From JAAGZL01 sp050288625 (lineage in GTDB: Bacteria; Pseudomonadota; Gammaproteobacteria; Chromatiales; Chromatiaceae), in contig JBNKEE010000018.1 of the NCBI GenBank assembly GCA_050288625.1, positions 1-55,681 on the forward strand: 55,681 nucleotides of DNA, read 5' to 3'. The notes beneath the pieces are model-generated. The model had not been told where the DNA came from, did not search any database, and saw nothing but the letters and a program-made list of their open reading frames with translations. Numbering within the stretch: the first letter of the stretch is position 1; every line of letters starts with the position of its first letter. Of this stretch, positions 45,105 to 54,939 are shown piece by piece. A program made the position numbers and the translations under genes.

Positions 45105-46733
45105 TTACATATTTGGGTAGTTGGGTCCGCCGCTTCCCTCAGGGGTGGTCCAACGGATATTGCTTGTCGGGTCTTTGATATCACAGGCCTTGCAGTGCAG
45201 GCAATTTTGAGCATTGATCTGCAACCTCTTTTCGCCATCTTCTTCCACGATCTCATACACTCCGGCCGGGCAATATCGTTGTTCCGGCGCGTCATACTCT
45301 TTCAAGTTTATGGATACGGGTACCGCCTCATCTTTCAACTTAAGATGGACAGGCTGATCCTCTTCATGGTTGGTGCTGGAGAGATAGACTGAACTGAGCC
45401 GATCGAAGGTAAGCTTTCCGTCCGGCTTGGGATATGTGATCAGGCTGCATTCACTTGCCGGCCGAAGATGTTTCCTATCCTCACCGTGATGTTGCAGGGT
45501 CCAGGGCGCCCGACCACGCAATATCTTCAGGTCGATACCGGCATACAGTGTGCCACCCAACAACCCCCACTTGGCGAAGGCAGGGCGGAAGTTGCGCGCC
45601 TGATGCAGCTCCTGATAAAGCCAGGAGTTCTTAACCGCCTCAGGGTAATTGATCAGTTCATCGTTATTGCGACCCTGAGCCAGGGCATCTATAACACTCT
45701 CGGCCGCCAGCATCCCGCTCTTCATGGCGGTGTGCGATCCCTTTATTTTGGGCACATTTAGGAACCCGGCGCCGTCGCCAATCAGGGCGCCGCCTGGAAA
45801 GATCAGTCCTGGCAGTGACTGCAGACCACCCTCATTCAGAGTGCGAGCGCCGTAGGCGATACGCTTGCCTCCTGCAAAATAGTCACGAATGGCCGGATGG
45901 GTCTTGAAGCGCTGCATCTCTTGATAGGGAGAGAGATGGGGATTGGCATAATCCAGCCCCAACACCATACCTACCGCCACCTGATTGTTCTCCAGATGAT
46001 ACATAAAACTGCCACCATATACGTCCTGCTGCAGCGGCCAGCCGGCGGTGTGCATAGCAAAACCAGGCTGGTGTTTTGCCGGGTCTATCTCCCATAGCTC
46101 TTTGATCCCAAGTCCGTAGGTCTGAGGCTCACTTCCCGCATCCAGTTGAAACTTCTCGATAAGCTGTTGCGACAGGGAACCACGGCAACCCTCGGAGAAC
46201 AGGGTGTACTTGGCATGCAGTTCGATGCCTGGCTCATAGCTGTCTTTCTGCTCACCCTGGCGATTGATACCCATGTCTCCAGTAGCAATCCCCTTGACCG
46301 AACCGTCCTCGTTGAACAGCACCTCTGCAGCCGCAAAGCCGGGATAAAGCTCCACCCCCAGACCTTCTGCCTGCTCTGCCAGCCAGCGGCAAAGGTTACC
46401 AAGGCTGGCGATATAGTTGCCTTGATTGTGCATCTGCGGCGGCAGAGTCCATCCAGGAATCGGCAATGACTTCTGCTCGGTGAGAAACAGGAATTTATCG
46501 TCCATTACCGGCGTATTCAACGGCGCGCCCATCTCCTGCCAGTTCGGAAACAACTCGGCCAAGGCCGTGGGTTCGATGATGGCGCCGGAGAGAATATGGG
46601 CACCAATCTCTGAACCCTTCTCCACCAGACATACGCTGAGTTCCAGGTCACGCTCGGCGGCCAACTGCATGATCCTGATCGAGGCGGCAAGACCGGATGG
46701 ACCACCGCCAACGATCACGACATCATAGTTCAT
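45105..46733 (-). CDS. Electron transfer flavoprotein-ubiquinone oxidoreductase
   Basis: Membrane-bound flavoprotein that moves electrons from ETF to ubiquinone. Start at the ATG at 46733 (MNYDVVIVGGGPSGLAAS) with GGAAAGAGAG before it; an ATG at 46754 is an alternative. FAD domain at the N-terminus (GGGPSG, then VEKGSEIGAHILSGAI), an ubiquinone-binding segment, and a C-terminal 4Fe-4S site with cysteines in RYCPAGVYE and NCLHCKACDIKDP. 542 residues. Third gene of etfB-etfA-etfQO. Confidence 0.95.
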   Translation of the reverse strand: MNYDVVIVGGGPSGLAASIRIMQLAAERDLELSVCLVEKGSEIGAHILSGAIIEPTALAELFPNWQEMGAPLNTPVMDDKFLFLTEQKSLPIPGWTLPPQMHNQGNYIASLGNLCRWLAEQAEGLGVELYPGFAAAEVLFNEDGSVKGIATGDMGINRQGEQKDSYEPGIELHAKYTLFSEGCRGSLSQQLIEKFQLDAGSEPQTYGLGIKELWEIDPAKHQPGFAMHTAGWPLQQDVYGGSFMYHLENNQVAVGMVLGLDYANPHLSPYQEMQRFKTHPAIRDYFAGGKRIAYGARTLNEGGLQSLPGLIFPGGALIGDGAGFLNVPKIKGSHTAMKSGMLAAESVIDALAQGRNNDELINYPEAVKNSWLYQELHQARNFRPAFAKWGLLGGTLYAGIDLKILRGRAPWTLQHHGEDRKHLRPASECSLITYPKPDGKLTFDRLSSVYLSSTNHEEDQPVHLKLKDEAVPVSINLKEYDAPEQRYCPAGVYEIVEEDGEKRLQINAQNCLHCKACDIKDPTSNIRWTTPEGSGGPNYPNM

Positions 46734-46764
46734 GCTCTCTCTTTCCACGCCCATTCTCCCGTGC

Positions 46765-47694
46765 TTAGATTGCGTCAGTCAGTTCCGGAACCACATCAAA
46801 CAGATCAGCCACCAGACCATAGTCCGCCACCTCGAATATAGGTGCGTCCTCATCCTTGTTAATGGCGACGATCACCTTACTATCCTTCATTCCGGCTAGG
46901 TGCTGAATGGCGCCACTAATACCCACTGCGATGTAGAGGTTAGGTGCCACAATCTTGCCGGTCTGCCCCACCTGGTAGTCGTTGGGCACATAACCTGCGT
47001 CCACTGCCGCACGAGACGCACCCACTGCGGCACCCAGTTTATCAGCCAGAGCATCGATCAGTTTGAAGTTTTCGCTACTGCCAACACCACGTCCACCCGA
47101 GACCACCACATCGGCGGCCGTTAGTTCCGGACGATCAGACACGCTCAGCTCCTGACCGACGAAACTGGAGCCGGTAAACTCTTCCGCTGCCGGGATATCC
47201 TCTATAGCGGCAGAGCCACCTGTGGTCGCAGCCGCATCAAATGCGGTGCCGCGTACGGTGAGCACCTTTAAGTCATCACTGCTTTGCACCGTGGCCAGGG
47301 CATTACCTGCATAGATAGGACGCACAAAGGTATCCGCAGACTCTATCTTTATGACATCACTGATCTGAGCCACATCCAATTTAGCGGCAATGCGCGGCAT
47401 ATAATTCTTACCGGTTGTGGTAGCTGCAGCCAGGATATGACTGTAGTTGGCCGCGATGCCAGCAACCAATAGGGCGATACTCTCTGGCATTGCATGTTCA
47501 TAGGCAGGGTTGTCGCACAGAAGCACTTTGGTTACACCGTCGATCTTGGCGGCCTGTTCCGCAACTGCTTTACATCCACTTCCAGCCACCAGGAGATGCA
47601 GATCATCACCCAACTCTTTAGCCGCGGTTACGGTATTCAGTGTCGCCGACTTGATGTTGGCACTGTCATGATCAGCTATTATCAGTACACTCAT
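46765..47694 (-). CDS. etfA: Electron transfer flavoprotein alpha subunit
   Basis: FAD-binding alpha subunit of ETF, the electron acceptor of acyl-CoA dehydrogenases. The C-terminal FAD motif is complete (SGGRGVGSSENF, GASRAAVDAGYVPNDYQVGQTGKIVAPNLYIAVGISGAIQH split over residues 200-265). 309 residues. Start overlaps the etfB stop by four bases. Confidence 0.97.
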   Translation of the reverse strand: MSVLIIADHDSANIKSATLNTVTAAKELGDDLHLLVAGSGCKAVAEQAAKIDGVTKVLLCDNPAYEHAMPESIALLVAGIAANYSHILAAATTTGKNYMPRIAAKLDVAQISDVIKIESADTFVRPIYAGNALATVQSSDDLKVLTVRGTAFDAAATTGGSAAIEDIPAAEEFTGSSFVGQELSVSDRPELTAADVVVSGGRGVGSSENFKLIDALADKLGAAVGASRAAVDAGYVPNDYQVGQTGKIVAPNLYIAVGISGAIQHLAGMKDSKVIVAINKDEDAPIFEVADYGLVADLFDVVPELTDAI

Positions 47695-48443
47695 GAGATC
47701 ACCTTCGCTTCATTCTTAAGTTTTTCCACCAACTCATCTACAGACTTCACTTTAATACCGGCCTGACGCACAGACGGTTCGACCACCTTCAGGGTCTGCA
47801 GCCGAGGCGTTATATCCACACCAGTATCCGCCACCGGTATCACCTCCAACGGTTTCTTCTTCGCCTTCATGATATTGGGTAACTTGGCATAACGCGGCTC
47901 ATTGAGACGCAGGTCAGTGGTGATAACAGCCGGCAGGGTTAGTGCAACGGTCTCCAGGCCGCCATCAATCTCTCGTGTGACCTGGACGCCGCCATCGGAC
48001 ACATCCACCTTGGAGGCGAAGGTGCCCTGGGGCAGATTCATAAGCGAGGCCAGCATCTGACCGGTCTGATTGCTGTCGTCGTCGATTGCCTGTTTGCCCA
48101 GTATGATCAGATCCGGCTGCTCTTTCTCGGCTACATTCTGCAACAGCTTGGCCACGGCCAGTGGTTGCAGTTCGGCATCTGTCTCAACCAGAATCGCGCG
48201 ATCAGCGCCCAGAGCAAGCGCGCTGCGCAGTGTCTCCTGACACTCCTTGACACCAAAAGAGACCACAATCACTTCATTTGCTTTACCCGCCTCTTTTATG
48301 CGAATCGCCTCTTCCACTGCGATCTCGCAGAATGGGTTGATGGACATTTTTACATTGTTCAGGTCCACCCCGCTCTGATCAGAAGCGACGCGGATCTTGA
48401 CGTTGTAATCAACGACCCTCTTAACCGCTACAAGTATCTTCAT
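47691..48443 (-). CDS. etfB: Electron transfer flavoprotein beta subunit
   Basis: AMP-binding beta subunit of ETF. MKILVAVKRVVDYNVKIRV starts the protein; the family signature with the ADP/AMP loop appears as GKQAIDDDSNQTGQMLA and the acyl-CoA dehydrogenase recognition-loop region around VALTLPAVITTDLRLNEPRYA (given in part). 250 residues. Follows the thioesterase by 39 bases. Confidence 0.97.
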   Translation of the reverse strand: MKILVAVKRVVDYNVKIRVASDQSGVDLNNVKMSINPFCEIAVEEAIRIKEAGKANEVIVVSFGVKECQETLRSALALGADRAILVETDAELQPLAVAKLLQNVAEKEQPDLIILGKQAIDDDSNQTGQMLASLMNLPQGTFASKVDVSDGGVQVTREIDGGLETVALTLPAVITTDLRLNEPRYAKLPNIMKAKKKPLEVIPVADTGVDITPRLQTLKVVEPSVRQAGIKVKSVDELVEKLKNEAKVIS

Positions 48444-48482
48444 TCATCTTCTCCAAAATACTGTTAACTGTTCAATTCCAGA

Positions 48483-48980
48483 TTATTTGAATATGTGTGC
48501 GTACTCTTCCGGCAGTTCTATGGCCTCGCCCTGATATCCTGCCAGTTGTATCAACTCTTGCGTTGGAACCTTTCCGTTCTTGCTACGAAACAGTCCTTTC
48601 ACCAACCCGACTGCGGCAAGCTGTCCTGCAACCTCAAAGCGCTGCTCCATGTAGAACCACTTCTCATCCCATCCAACTAGTCTGGTAATGAGATTGAAGC
48701 GCTGAAACGGGTTTATCTGCTTAATAAACTTCAGGTTGGCTACAGCAACTACCGGCAACCAGTGCCTCTGCATCAACTCCTTTAACATACCGGCCTGGAT
48801 AATGAACTCGGTCCGCCCCAAATCCATCATGCTCAAGTAGCGTGCATTGGTCAGGTGCATGTTTATATCCAGGTCCGTAGGCAACACCCGCAACGGCAAC
48901 TCACTCTCGTCGGTCAGGTCAATGCGCTTACGTCCAGACGCGGTGACAAACAACCAAATAAGTCTAAATATCAGATTCAT
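48483..48980 (-). CDS. Hotdog-fold acyl-CoA thioesterase-like protein
   Basis: A 165-residue protein with an N-terminal hydrophobic segment (MNLIFRLIWLFVTASG) and a 4HBT-like hotdog domain. RVLPTDLDINMHLTNARYLS contains the aspartate-plus-helix motif of thioesterases resembling the THEM6/FadM group. Overlaps the acyl-CoA dehydrogenase stop by four bases and precedes etfB, so it likely hydrolyses acyl-CoA, perhaps to free CoA during beta-oxidation. Substrate inferred. Confidence 0.82.
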   Translation of the reverse strand: MNLIFRLIWLFVTASGRKRIDLTDESELPLRVLPTDLDINMHLTNARYLSMMDLGRTEFIIQAGMLKELMQRHWLPVVAVANLKFIKQINPFQRFNLITRLVGWDEKWFYMEQRFEVAGQLAAVGLVKGLFRSKNGKVPTQELIQLAGYQGEAIELPEEYAHIFK

Positions 48981-50767
48981 AGCCCAAAGGCATCATCGTT
49001 AAATTTCATGATGGTGTTGGATCCAGACAGGATTGTCTGATGCAACATATCGCACTGTGGAAGAAGGCGTTCAAAGTAAAAGTGCGCAGTATCTATCTTG
49101 GCCTGATAGAATAGTGACTCACTTCCGTTCACCTTGGCACTACCAATCTCCGCCATGCGCACCCACAGATAACCCAGGGCCACCAGACCAAACATCCTTA
49201 AATAATCCGTCGCAGCTGCGGCGCTATCATCCGGTGTTGTAGTCAATTGCCTGGCGACATACTGGGTAGCTGATCCTAGTTTCTCGAAGGCGTCGCCCAG
49301 GGGTTGGATAAAACTCTTGAGATAGGGGTTGGCAGAGTTTTGTTTAAGATAGCTCTCTATCGGTCCAAAGAACTGCTGCAGATATCTTCCATCGCAAGCA
49401 GTAATCTTGCGCCCCACCAGATCCATGGCCTGAATACCGTTAGTTCCTTCGTAGATCTGAGCGATGCGAGCATCGCGTACATACTGCTCCATCCCATGCT
49501 CACGAATATATCCATGCCCACCCAGAATCTGTACGCCAAGATTAGCCATCTCGGAACCTATATCACTATTGAAGGCCTTTACCACCGGAGTCATCAAGGC
49601 GATAAAATCCTCAGCATCCTGGCGACGCTGGTCATCCTGGTGATGACGGGAGATGTCCAACTCACGCGCGACCCATGCCACTAATGCACGACAACCCTCA
49701 GTGTACGCCCTCTGAGTGAGCAACATACGCCGGATATCCGCATGAACCATAAGAGGATCGGCCGCTTTATCCGGATCTTTGGCACCGGAAATGGAACGAC
49801 CCTGTAAACGCTCATTGGCGTAGGAGACCGCATCCTGATACGAGGCCTCGGCGATACCCAACCCCTGGATACCCACGGCTAGGCGTTCGATGTTCATCAT
49901 TATGAACATCGCAGCCATGCCCTTGTTAAGATCGCCGACCAGGTAGCCTTTGGCATCATCGAAATTCATTACACAGGTGGCGGATGCCTTAATACCCATC
50001 TTGTGCTCGATGGCGCTGCAATTTACGTTGTTCGGTCCCTCCGCCTCTGACTGTTCGTTCACCAGGAACTTGGGGACCAGGAACATGCTTATGCCCTTAA
50101 TCCCCTTCGGTGCGTCCGGGGTACGAGCCAGTACCAGGTGAATGATGTTCTCACTAAGATCGTGATCACCGGCAGTAATAAATATCTTGGTGCCGGTTAT
50201 GGTATAGCTACCGTCGTCGTTCGGAGCAGCCTTGGTGCGGATCAATCCCAGGTCAGAACCACAATGCGGCTCGGTCAAAGACATGGCGCCGGTCCATGTA
50301 CCTTCTACCATCTTGGGGAGATATCTCTGCTTCAGTTCATCACTACCCTTGGCCAGGATGGCATTGCATGCGCCGCTAGTCAGCCCCGGGTAGAGGCTGA
50401 ACGACATATTGGTGCTGGATATGATCTCTTCTATCATCAAACCCAGGGTCTTAGGCATCCCCTGTCCATTATATTCAACCGGCCCGGTCAGACTGCCTAG
50501 CCCCAATTCACAGAAATCCCGGTATGCCTGAACAAAACCGGCCGGGGTTGTGACGTAGCCCTCGTCAATAACGCACCCCTCCTCATCACCACTCTGATTG
50601 ATAGGCAACAACCGCTCCTCACAGAACTTCCCGGACTCCTCCAGCATGGCCGCCACCAGATCCGGCGTAACTTCCTCAAAGCCAGGCAACCGTTCAATCT
50701 CCTTCGGATCAAACAACTCATTGTAGACAAAGCTCATATCACGTAACGGGGTCTTATATACAGGCAT
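48977..50767 (-). CDS. Acyl-CoA dehydrogenase (first paralogue)
   Basis: FAD-dependent dehydrogenase introducing the trans-2 double bond in acyl-CoA. I start at the ATG at 50767 (MPVYKTPLRDMSFVYNELFD), the AcylCoA_DH_N opening; an upstream in-frame ATG at 50839 lies within a likely promoter. Conserved segments are MSLTEPHCGSDLGLIRT and KIFITAGDHDL in the middle domain, and QIYEGTNGIQAMDLVGRK, where the glutamate (about residue 438) is the usual catalytic base. 596 residues, the longer FadE-like bacterial form. Divergent from its paralogue. Confidence 0.93.
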   Translation of the reverse strand: MPVYKTPLRDMSFVYNELFDPKEIERLPGFEEVTPDLVAAMLEESGKFCEERLLPINQSGDEEGCVIDEGYVTTPAGFVQAYRDFCELGLGSLTGPVEYNGQGMPKTLGLMIEEIISSTNMSFSLYPGLTSGACNAILAKGSDELKQRYLPKMVEGTWTGAMSLTEPHCGSDLGLIRTKAAPNDDGSYTITGTKIFITAGDHDLSENIIHLVLARTPDAPKGIKGISMFLVPKFLVNEQSEAEGPNNVNCSAIEHKMGIKASATCVMNFDDAKGYLVGDLNKGMAAMFIMMNIERLAVGIQGLGIAEASYQDAVSYANERLQGRSISGAKDPDKAADPLMVHADIRRMLLTQRAYTEGCRALVAWVARELDISRHHQDDQRRQDAEDFIALMTPVVKAFNSDIGSEMANLGVQILGGHGYIREHGMEQYVRDARIAQIYEGTNGIQAMDLVGRKITACDGRYLQQFFGPIESYLKQNSANPYLKSFIQPLGDAFEKLGSATQYVARQLTTTPDDSAAAATDYLRMFGLVALGYLWVRMAEIGSAKVNGSESLFYQAKIDTAHFYFERLLPQCDMLHQTILSGSNTIMKFNDDAFGL

Positions 50768-51104
50768 ACGATCAATCCCTAACTGAACAGATTTGATGAA
50801 GAAAATATTGTTGCAATCCGCATTCAAGTCCAATAACAAAAGTCGCCTAATTTCCTGACAATTTTCTCCCTAACCACATCTTATGACGCAAATAGTCAGT
50901 ATATAAGTCATGGGACACGCCGATTATTCAGCGCAGCCATCCTTATAACATACTGTAATAACGAGCGTTTACTATACTGACGGATTTGGACACAAATATT
51001 GAATCAAATTGTTATTGGATAATCGGAGAAAAACTTTCACCCTTACATCCACCATAGATCCACTGACTTTTTTAAACACTAATTGATTATAGGCTTTAAA
51101 CGAC
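50768..51104. other. 337-base divergent region between the two acyl-CoA dehydrogenases
   Basis: No gene. The left part holds a promoter for the minus-strand gene (separate entry). AACG-AG-CGTT (50960-50969) is a 10-base palindrome, too short to assign. A GATAAT at 51018-51023 could be a -10 for the plus-strand gene, without a clear -35. The TTGACA-type operator found upstream of tetR is not repeated here. Confidence 0.5.
50833..50861 (-). promoter_or_regulatory. Sigma-70 promoter for the acyl-CoA dehydrogenase/etf transcript
   Basis: Read on the minus strand: -35 TTGTCA (opposite 50856-50861), 17-base spacer, -10 TGTTAT (opposite 50833-50838). Transcription would start near 50826, giving a leader of about 58 bases before the ATG at 50767. 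Confidence 0.5.
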
Positions 51105-52904
51105 ATGGGCGAATACAGAGTACCTCACCGCGATATCCGTTTTGTTCTGAATGATGTATTGAATATAGAAGAACATTACCGCGAACTGAATGGCTGCGAA
51201 GAGGCTACTTCGGACATGATTGATGCGATCATCGACGAGGCAGGAAAGTTTGCCGAACGCGTGGTCGCGCCACTCAATCAGATCGGCGATAAGCAAGGAT
51301 GTAGCTTTGAGAACGGCGTAGTAACAACCCCCCCCGGTTTTAAAGAGGCGTATCAACAGTACGTAGAAAGCGGTTGGCCATCACTTCCGCATAAAGAAGA
51401 GTGGGGTGGTCAGGGGCTGCCAGAGTCGCTGGGAGTGGTGATCAATGAGATGATTGGCACCGCCAACTGGTCCTGGAGCATGTACCCGGGACTCAGTCAT
51501 GGAGCCATGCGCACCATAGAGATCCACGGCACCCAGGAGCAGAAGGAGGTCTATCTTACTAAGCTGATAAGTGGAGAGTGGACCGGCACCATGTGCCTGA
51601 CCGAACCACACTGCGGCACCGACCTGGGACTACTGCGCACCAAAGCCGAACCAAATGAAGATGGCAGCTACTCTATAACCGGCACCAAGATCTTCATCTC
51701 GGCTGGTGAACATGACATGGCTGACAATATCGTTCACATCGTCCTGGCGCGTCTACCGGACGCACCGCAAGGTACCAAGGGTATCTCTCTCTTTATCGTA
51801 CCGAAACGGCTGCCGGATGCCGCAGGTGCCGCCGGAACAGCGAACAATGTTAGCTGCGGATCCATCGAACACAAGATGGGCATCCACGGTAACTCCACCT
51901 GCATCATGAACTTCGATAACGCCAAGGGTTTCCTTATCGGTCCGCCCAACAAGGGGTTGAACTGTATGTTCACCTTTATGAATGCAGCGCGTCTGGGTAC
52001 AGCAATTCAGGGGCTGGCCCATGCAGAATGGGGATTTCAGAACTCCTACAATTATGCACGGGAACGCCTGCAGATGCGTGCACTTACCGGCCCCAAGGCG
52101 CCAGACAAGCCAGCCGACCCGATCATTGTCCATCCCGAGGTACGCAAGATGCTCCTCACCCAAAAGGCTATCTCAGAGGGCGCTAGGGCCTTGATCTATT
52201 TTACTGCAACACAGCTTGATCTGGTCGAGCACTCAGGAGATAGCAAAATAGTTGAGACAGCCGATGGCATACTTGCCTTTATTACCCCCATCGCTAAAGC
52301 CTTCCTTACCGAGATGGGTTTTGAGGCATCGAATCATGGTCTGCAGGTCTTTGGTGGTCACGGCTATATATCCGAATGGGGCATGGAACAAAACGTACGC
52401 GACAGTCGCATCTCCATGCTGTATGAAGGCACCACCCAGATCCAGGCCCTGGACCTGCTGGGACGCAAGGTGCTAATGACCCAGGGCGAGACACTGAAGA
52501 AGTTCACCAAGATCATTCATCTGTTCTGCAAAGAGCATGCTAAAGACAAAGCGATGAAAGAGTTTATCGAGCCACTGAAACAACTGAATGACGAATGGGG
52601 TAGCATAACCATGAAGATAGGCATGAAGGCCATGAAGAATCGCGACGAGGTGGGAGCGGCCTCAGTTGATTACCTGATGTATTCAGGATACGTTGCGTTC
52701 GCCTACTTCTGGGCCAGAATGGCGCAAACGGCGCAGACTAAGCTAAAAGAAAACAGCAGCGAAGAAGCTTTCTATAACTCCAAGATAATAACAGCAAGAT
52801 TCTACTACCAGCGTATGCTGCCTCGCACTAGAAGCCTGGTAGAAACCATGCTCTCGGGTTCGGATAACCTGATGACATTGGATGAAGAGAGCTTCATATT
52901 CTAA
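51105..52904 (+). CDS. Acyl-CoA dehydrogenase (second paralogue)
   Basis: A 599-residue paralogue of the facing gene, opening MGEYRVPHRDIRFVLNDVLN. MCLTEPHCGTDLGLLRT, KIFISAGEHDM and SMLYEGTTQIQALDLLGRK carry the flavin-domain and catalytic residues; E441 is the predicted base. The two dehydrogenases keep the same domain plan but differ throughout, suggesting different chain-length or branch preference. First gene of an operon with SCP2, fadD, DUF2889 and fadB. Confidence 0.93.
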   Translation: MGEYRVPHRDIRFVLNDVLNIEEHYRELNGCEEATSDMIDAIIDEAGKFAERVVAPLNQIGDKQGCSFENGVVTTPPGFKEAYQQYVESGWPSLPHKEEWGGQGLPESLGVVINEMIGTANWSWSMYPGLSHGAMRTIEIHGTQEQKEVYLTKLISGEWTGTMCLTEPHCGTDLGLLRTKAEPNEDGSYSITGTKIFISAGEHDMADNIVHIVLARLPDAPQGTKGISLFIVPKRLPDAAGAAGTANNVSCGSIEHKMGIHGNSTCIMNFDNAKGFLIGPPNKGLNCMFTFMNAARLGTAIQGLAHAEWGFQNSYNYARERLQMRALTGPKAPDKPADPIIVHPEVRKMLLTQKAISEGARALIYFTATQLDLVEHSGDSKIVETADGILAFITPIAKAFLTEMGFEASNHGLQVFGGHGYISEWGMEQNVRDSRISMLYEGTTQIQALDLLGRKVLMTQGETLKKFTKIIHLFCKEHAKDKAMKEFIEPLKQLNDEWGSITMKIGMKAMKNRDEVGAASVDYLMYSGYVAFAYFWARMAQTAQTKLKENSSEEAFYNSKIITARFYYQRMLPRTRSLVETMLSGSDNLMTLDEESFIF

Positions 52905-52953
52905 AGTATATATAGTTAGTAAAATATCGAATAAAACTAAAGGGGATCAACTG

Positions 52954-53277
52954 ATGAGCGATGTAAACAACTTACTTGATGATATGCAAAAACGCTTCAA
53001 TCCAACTGCAACTAATGGTCTAGATGCTATCTTTCAGTATGATATTGCAGACAATGGAAGTTGGCAGATAAAGATTCAAAATAGTTCTTGTACGATCACG
53101 GAAGGCGCGCCATCAGAGGCCAGTGTCACTCTATCTATGGACCTGGAAACCCTAACAGGCGTCATGAATGGCGAGATTGATGGTATGCAAGCATTTATGA
53201 GTGGAGACATACAGGCAAGTGGCGACATAATGCTGGCCACACGTCTGACAGACATCTTCCCTCTAAACGGAGGCTGA
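52954..53277 (+). CDS. SCP2 sterol-binding domain protein
   Basis: A 107-residue single SCP2 domain. Start at the ATG at 52954, with AGGGGA about nine bases upstream; an earlier in-frame ATG lies inside the dehydrogenase gene. Motifs: LDAIFQYDIADNGSWQIKI, then DLETLTGVMNGEIDGMQAFMSGD and IQASGDIMLATRL. SCP2 proteins bind acyl-CoA or sterol-like lipids; here it probably shuttles acyl chains between the dehydrogenase and FadD. Four bases before fadD. Confidence 0.9.
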   Translation: MSDVNNLLDDMQKRFNPTATNGLDAIFQYDIADNGSWQIKIQNSSCTITEGAPSEASVTLSMDLETLTGVMNGEIDGMQAFMSGDIQASGDIMLATRLTDIFPLNGG

Positions 53278-53281
53278 AATT

Positions 53282-54937
53282 ATGGCTTCCGGTAGATCTG
53301 AGATTGGATGGATCCCAGAAGATATAAACCCATATGGATTTAAAACCATTCCCGATCTTTTCGACTACTGCGCCAGAAATTTTGGCCGCAAACCGGCCTT
53401 CACCAGTCTCGGGAAAACGATAACCTATAGCGAACTAAGTGATCATGCCTCTGCCTTTGCACACTTCCTGCAAACAGAGACCAATCTCAAACCCGGCGAC
53501 CGTATTGCCATCCAGCTGCCAAATCTCGTTCAGTACCCTGTGGTATTTTTCGGGTCTCTGCTCGCCGGCATGATAGTGGCTAACACCAACCCGTTATACA
53601 CATCCCACGAGATGGAGTATCAATTCAAGGACTCAGGCGCCAAGGCCTTGGTCATCTATCAATGTATGGCCGCTAACGCCGAGAAGATTCTGGACAACAC
53701 CGATATTGAAACCGTCATTCTGGTTCAGGCTGCTGATCTGCACGGTTTTCTCAAACGCAATCTGATCCACTTTGTCATCGACAAAGTAAAGAAGATGCAG
53801 CCTGAATTTAACCTACCCCGGGCTCTCTCCCTGAGAAAAATATTAAATAAGCATAAAGGCAAAAAGCATCAATATGTAGAAGCGACGTCTGCCTCCATAG
53901 CGGCATTGCAATATACAGGCGGGACCACCGGCCTATCTAAAGGGGCCAAACTTACCCACGCAAATCTATTATCCAATATCCTGCAGGCACTGCCGCGAAT
54001 CAGCGAATCTGGTCAAGACTGGGCGGAAACCGCCATCTCACCACTTCCCCTCTATCACATTTATGCCTTTACCATCGCACAAACGGTCATGCTGTCGGGT
54101 GGACACGGCATCCTTATCCCCAACCCAAGGGATATCCCAGGGTTTATTAAAGAGCTGAAAAAGTGGCGAATCACTGCATTCCTCGGCCTCAATACCCTGT
54201 TCGTGGCATTGTGCCGTAACCCAGATTTCTCCTCTATAGATTTCAGCAAATTCCGCATAACATCTTCTGGGGGCATGGCCCTTACCCATGCCGCAGCGGA
54301 CAAATGGAAAGAGATCACAGGCTGCACCATAACTGAAGGCTATGGCCTAACCGAAACATCCCCCATGGTGACTATCAACCCGCCCGGCTCGCAACAGATA
54401 GGCACCATCGGGTTACCTCTACCACACACAAACATACGCATAGTCGACACCTCTGGAAACGATGTTGAAGAGGGCAAAGATGGAGAACTGTGCGTTTGGG
54501 GCCCACAGGTCATGGCCGGCTACTGGCAAAAAGATGGGGAGACAGAAGAGGCTTTCACTGATGATGGTTATTTTAAGACCGGCGATATTGCAGTACTACA
54601 CAGAGACGGCTTCCTGAGCATAGCTGACCGCGCAAAAGATATCATCATTGTCTCAGGGTTTAATGTCTACCCGAATGAGGTTGAAGAAGTGGCAACCCAG
54701 CATCCAGACATTGTTGAATGCGCAGCAATCGGCATTCCAGACGAAGCTACGGGAGAATCGGTTAAGCTGTTTGTCGTCAGCTCTAACAAGAACCTCAGTA
54801 CGGACGAAATCCGCAGCTGGTGCCGCGGCAAACTTACCGGCTACAAGATACCAAAGACAGTGGTATTTGCAGATGAGTTACCTAAAACCAATGTAGGTAA
54901 AATCCTGCGTCGTTCACTTCGAGACGGTATTGATTAA
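53282..54937 (+). CDS. fadD: Long-chain fatty acid-CoA ligase
   Basis: Activates fatty acids to acyl-CoA through an acyl-adenylate. The AMP-binding P-loop YTGGTTGLSKGAKLTH is at about 211-226, EGYGLTETSPMVTIN follows near 347-361, and the C-terminal hinge DRAKDIIIVSGFNVYPNEVE and catalytic lysine in TNVGKILRRSLR complete the ANL fold. 551 residues. Assignment as FadD rather than another acyl-CoA ligase rests on the TGGTTG variant, QLPNLVQYPV and the operon context. Confidence 0.92.
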   Translation: MASGRSEIGWIPEDINPYGFKTIPDLFDYCARNFGRKPAFTSLGKTITYSELSDHASAFAHFLQTETNLKPGDRIAIQLPNLVQYPVVFFGSLLAGMIVANTNPLYTSHEMEYQFKDSGAKALVIYQCMAANAEKILDNTDIETVILVQAADLHGFLKRNLIHFVIDKVKKMQPEFNLPRALSLRKILNKHKGKKHQYVEATSASIAALQYTGGTTGLSKGAKLTHANLLSNILQALPRISESGQDWAETAISPLPLYHIYAFTIAQTVMLSGGHGILIPNPRDIPGFIKELKKWRITAFLGLNTLFVALCRNPDFSSIDFSKFRITSSGGMALTHAAADKWKEITGCTITEGYGLTETSPMVTINPPGSQQIGTIGLPLPHTNIRIVDTSGNDVEEGKDGELCVWGPQVMAGYWQKDGETEEAFTDDGYFKTGDIAVLHRDGFLSIADRAKDIIIVSGFNVYPNEVEEVATQHPDIVECAAIGIPDEATGESVKLFVVSSNKNLSTDEIRSWCRGKLTGYKIPKTVVFADELPKTNVGKILRRSLRDGID

Positions 54938-54939
54938 AC

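Noticed and set aside
51328..51335. C8 tract in the second acyl-CoA dehydrogenase as a phase-variation site
   Set aside because: It encodes conserved TTPPGF codons in a housekeeping-type enzyme; likely chance.
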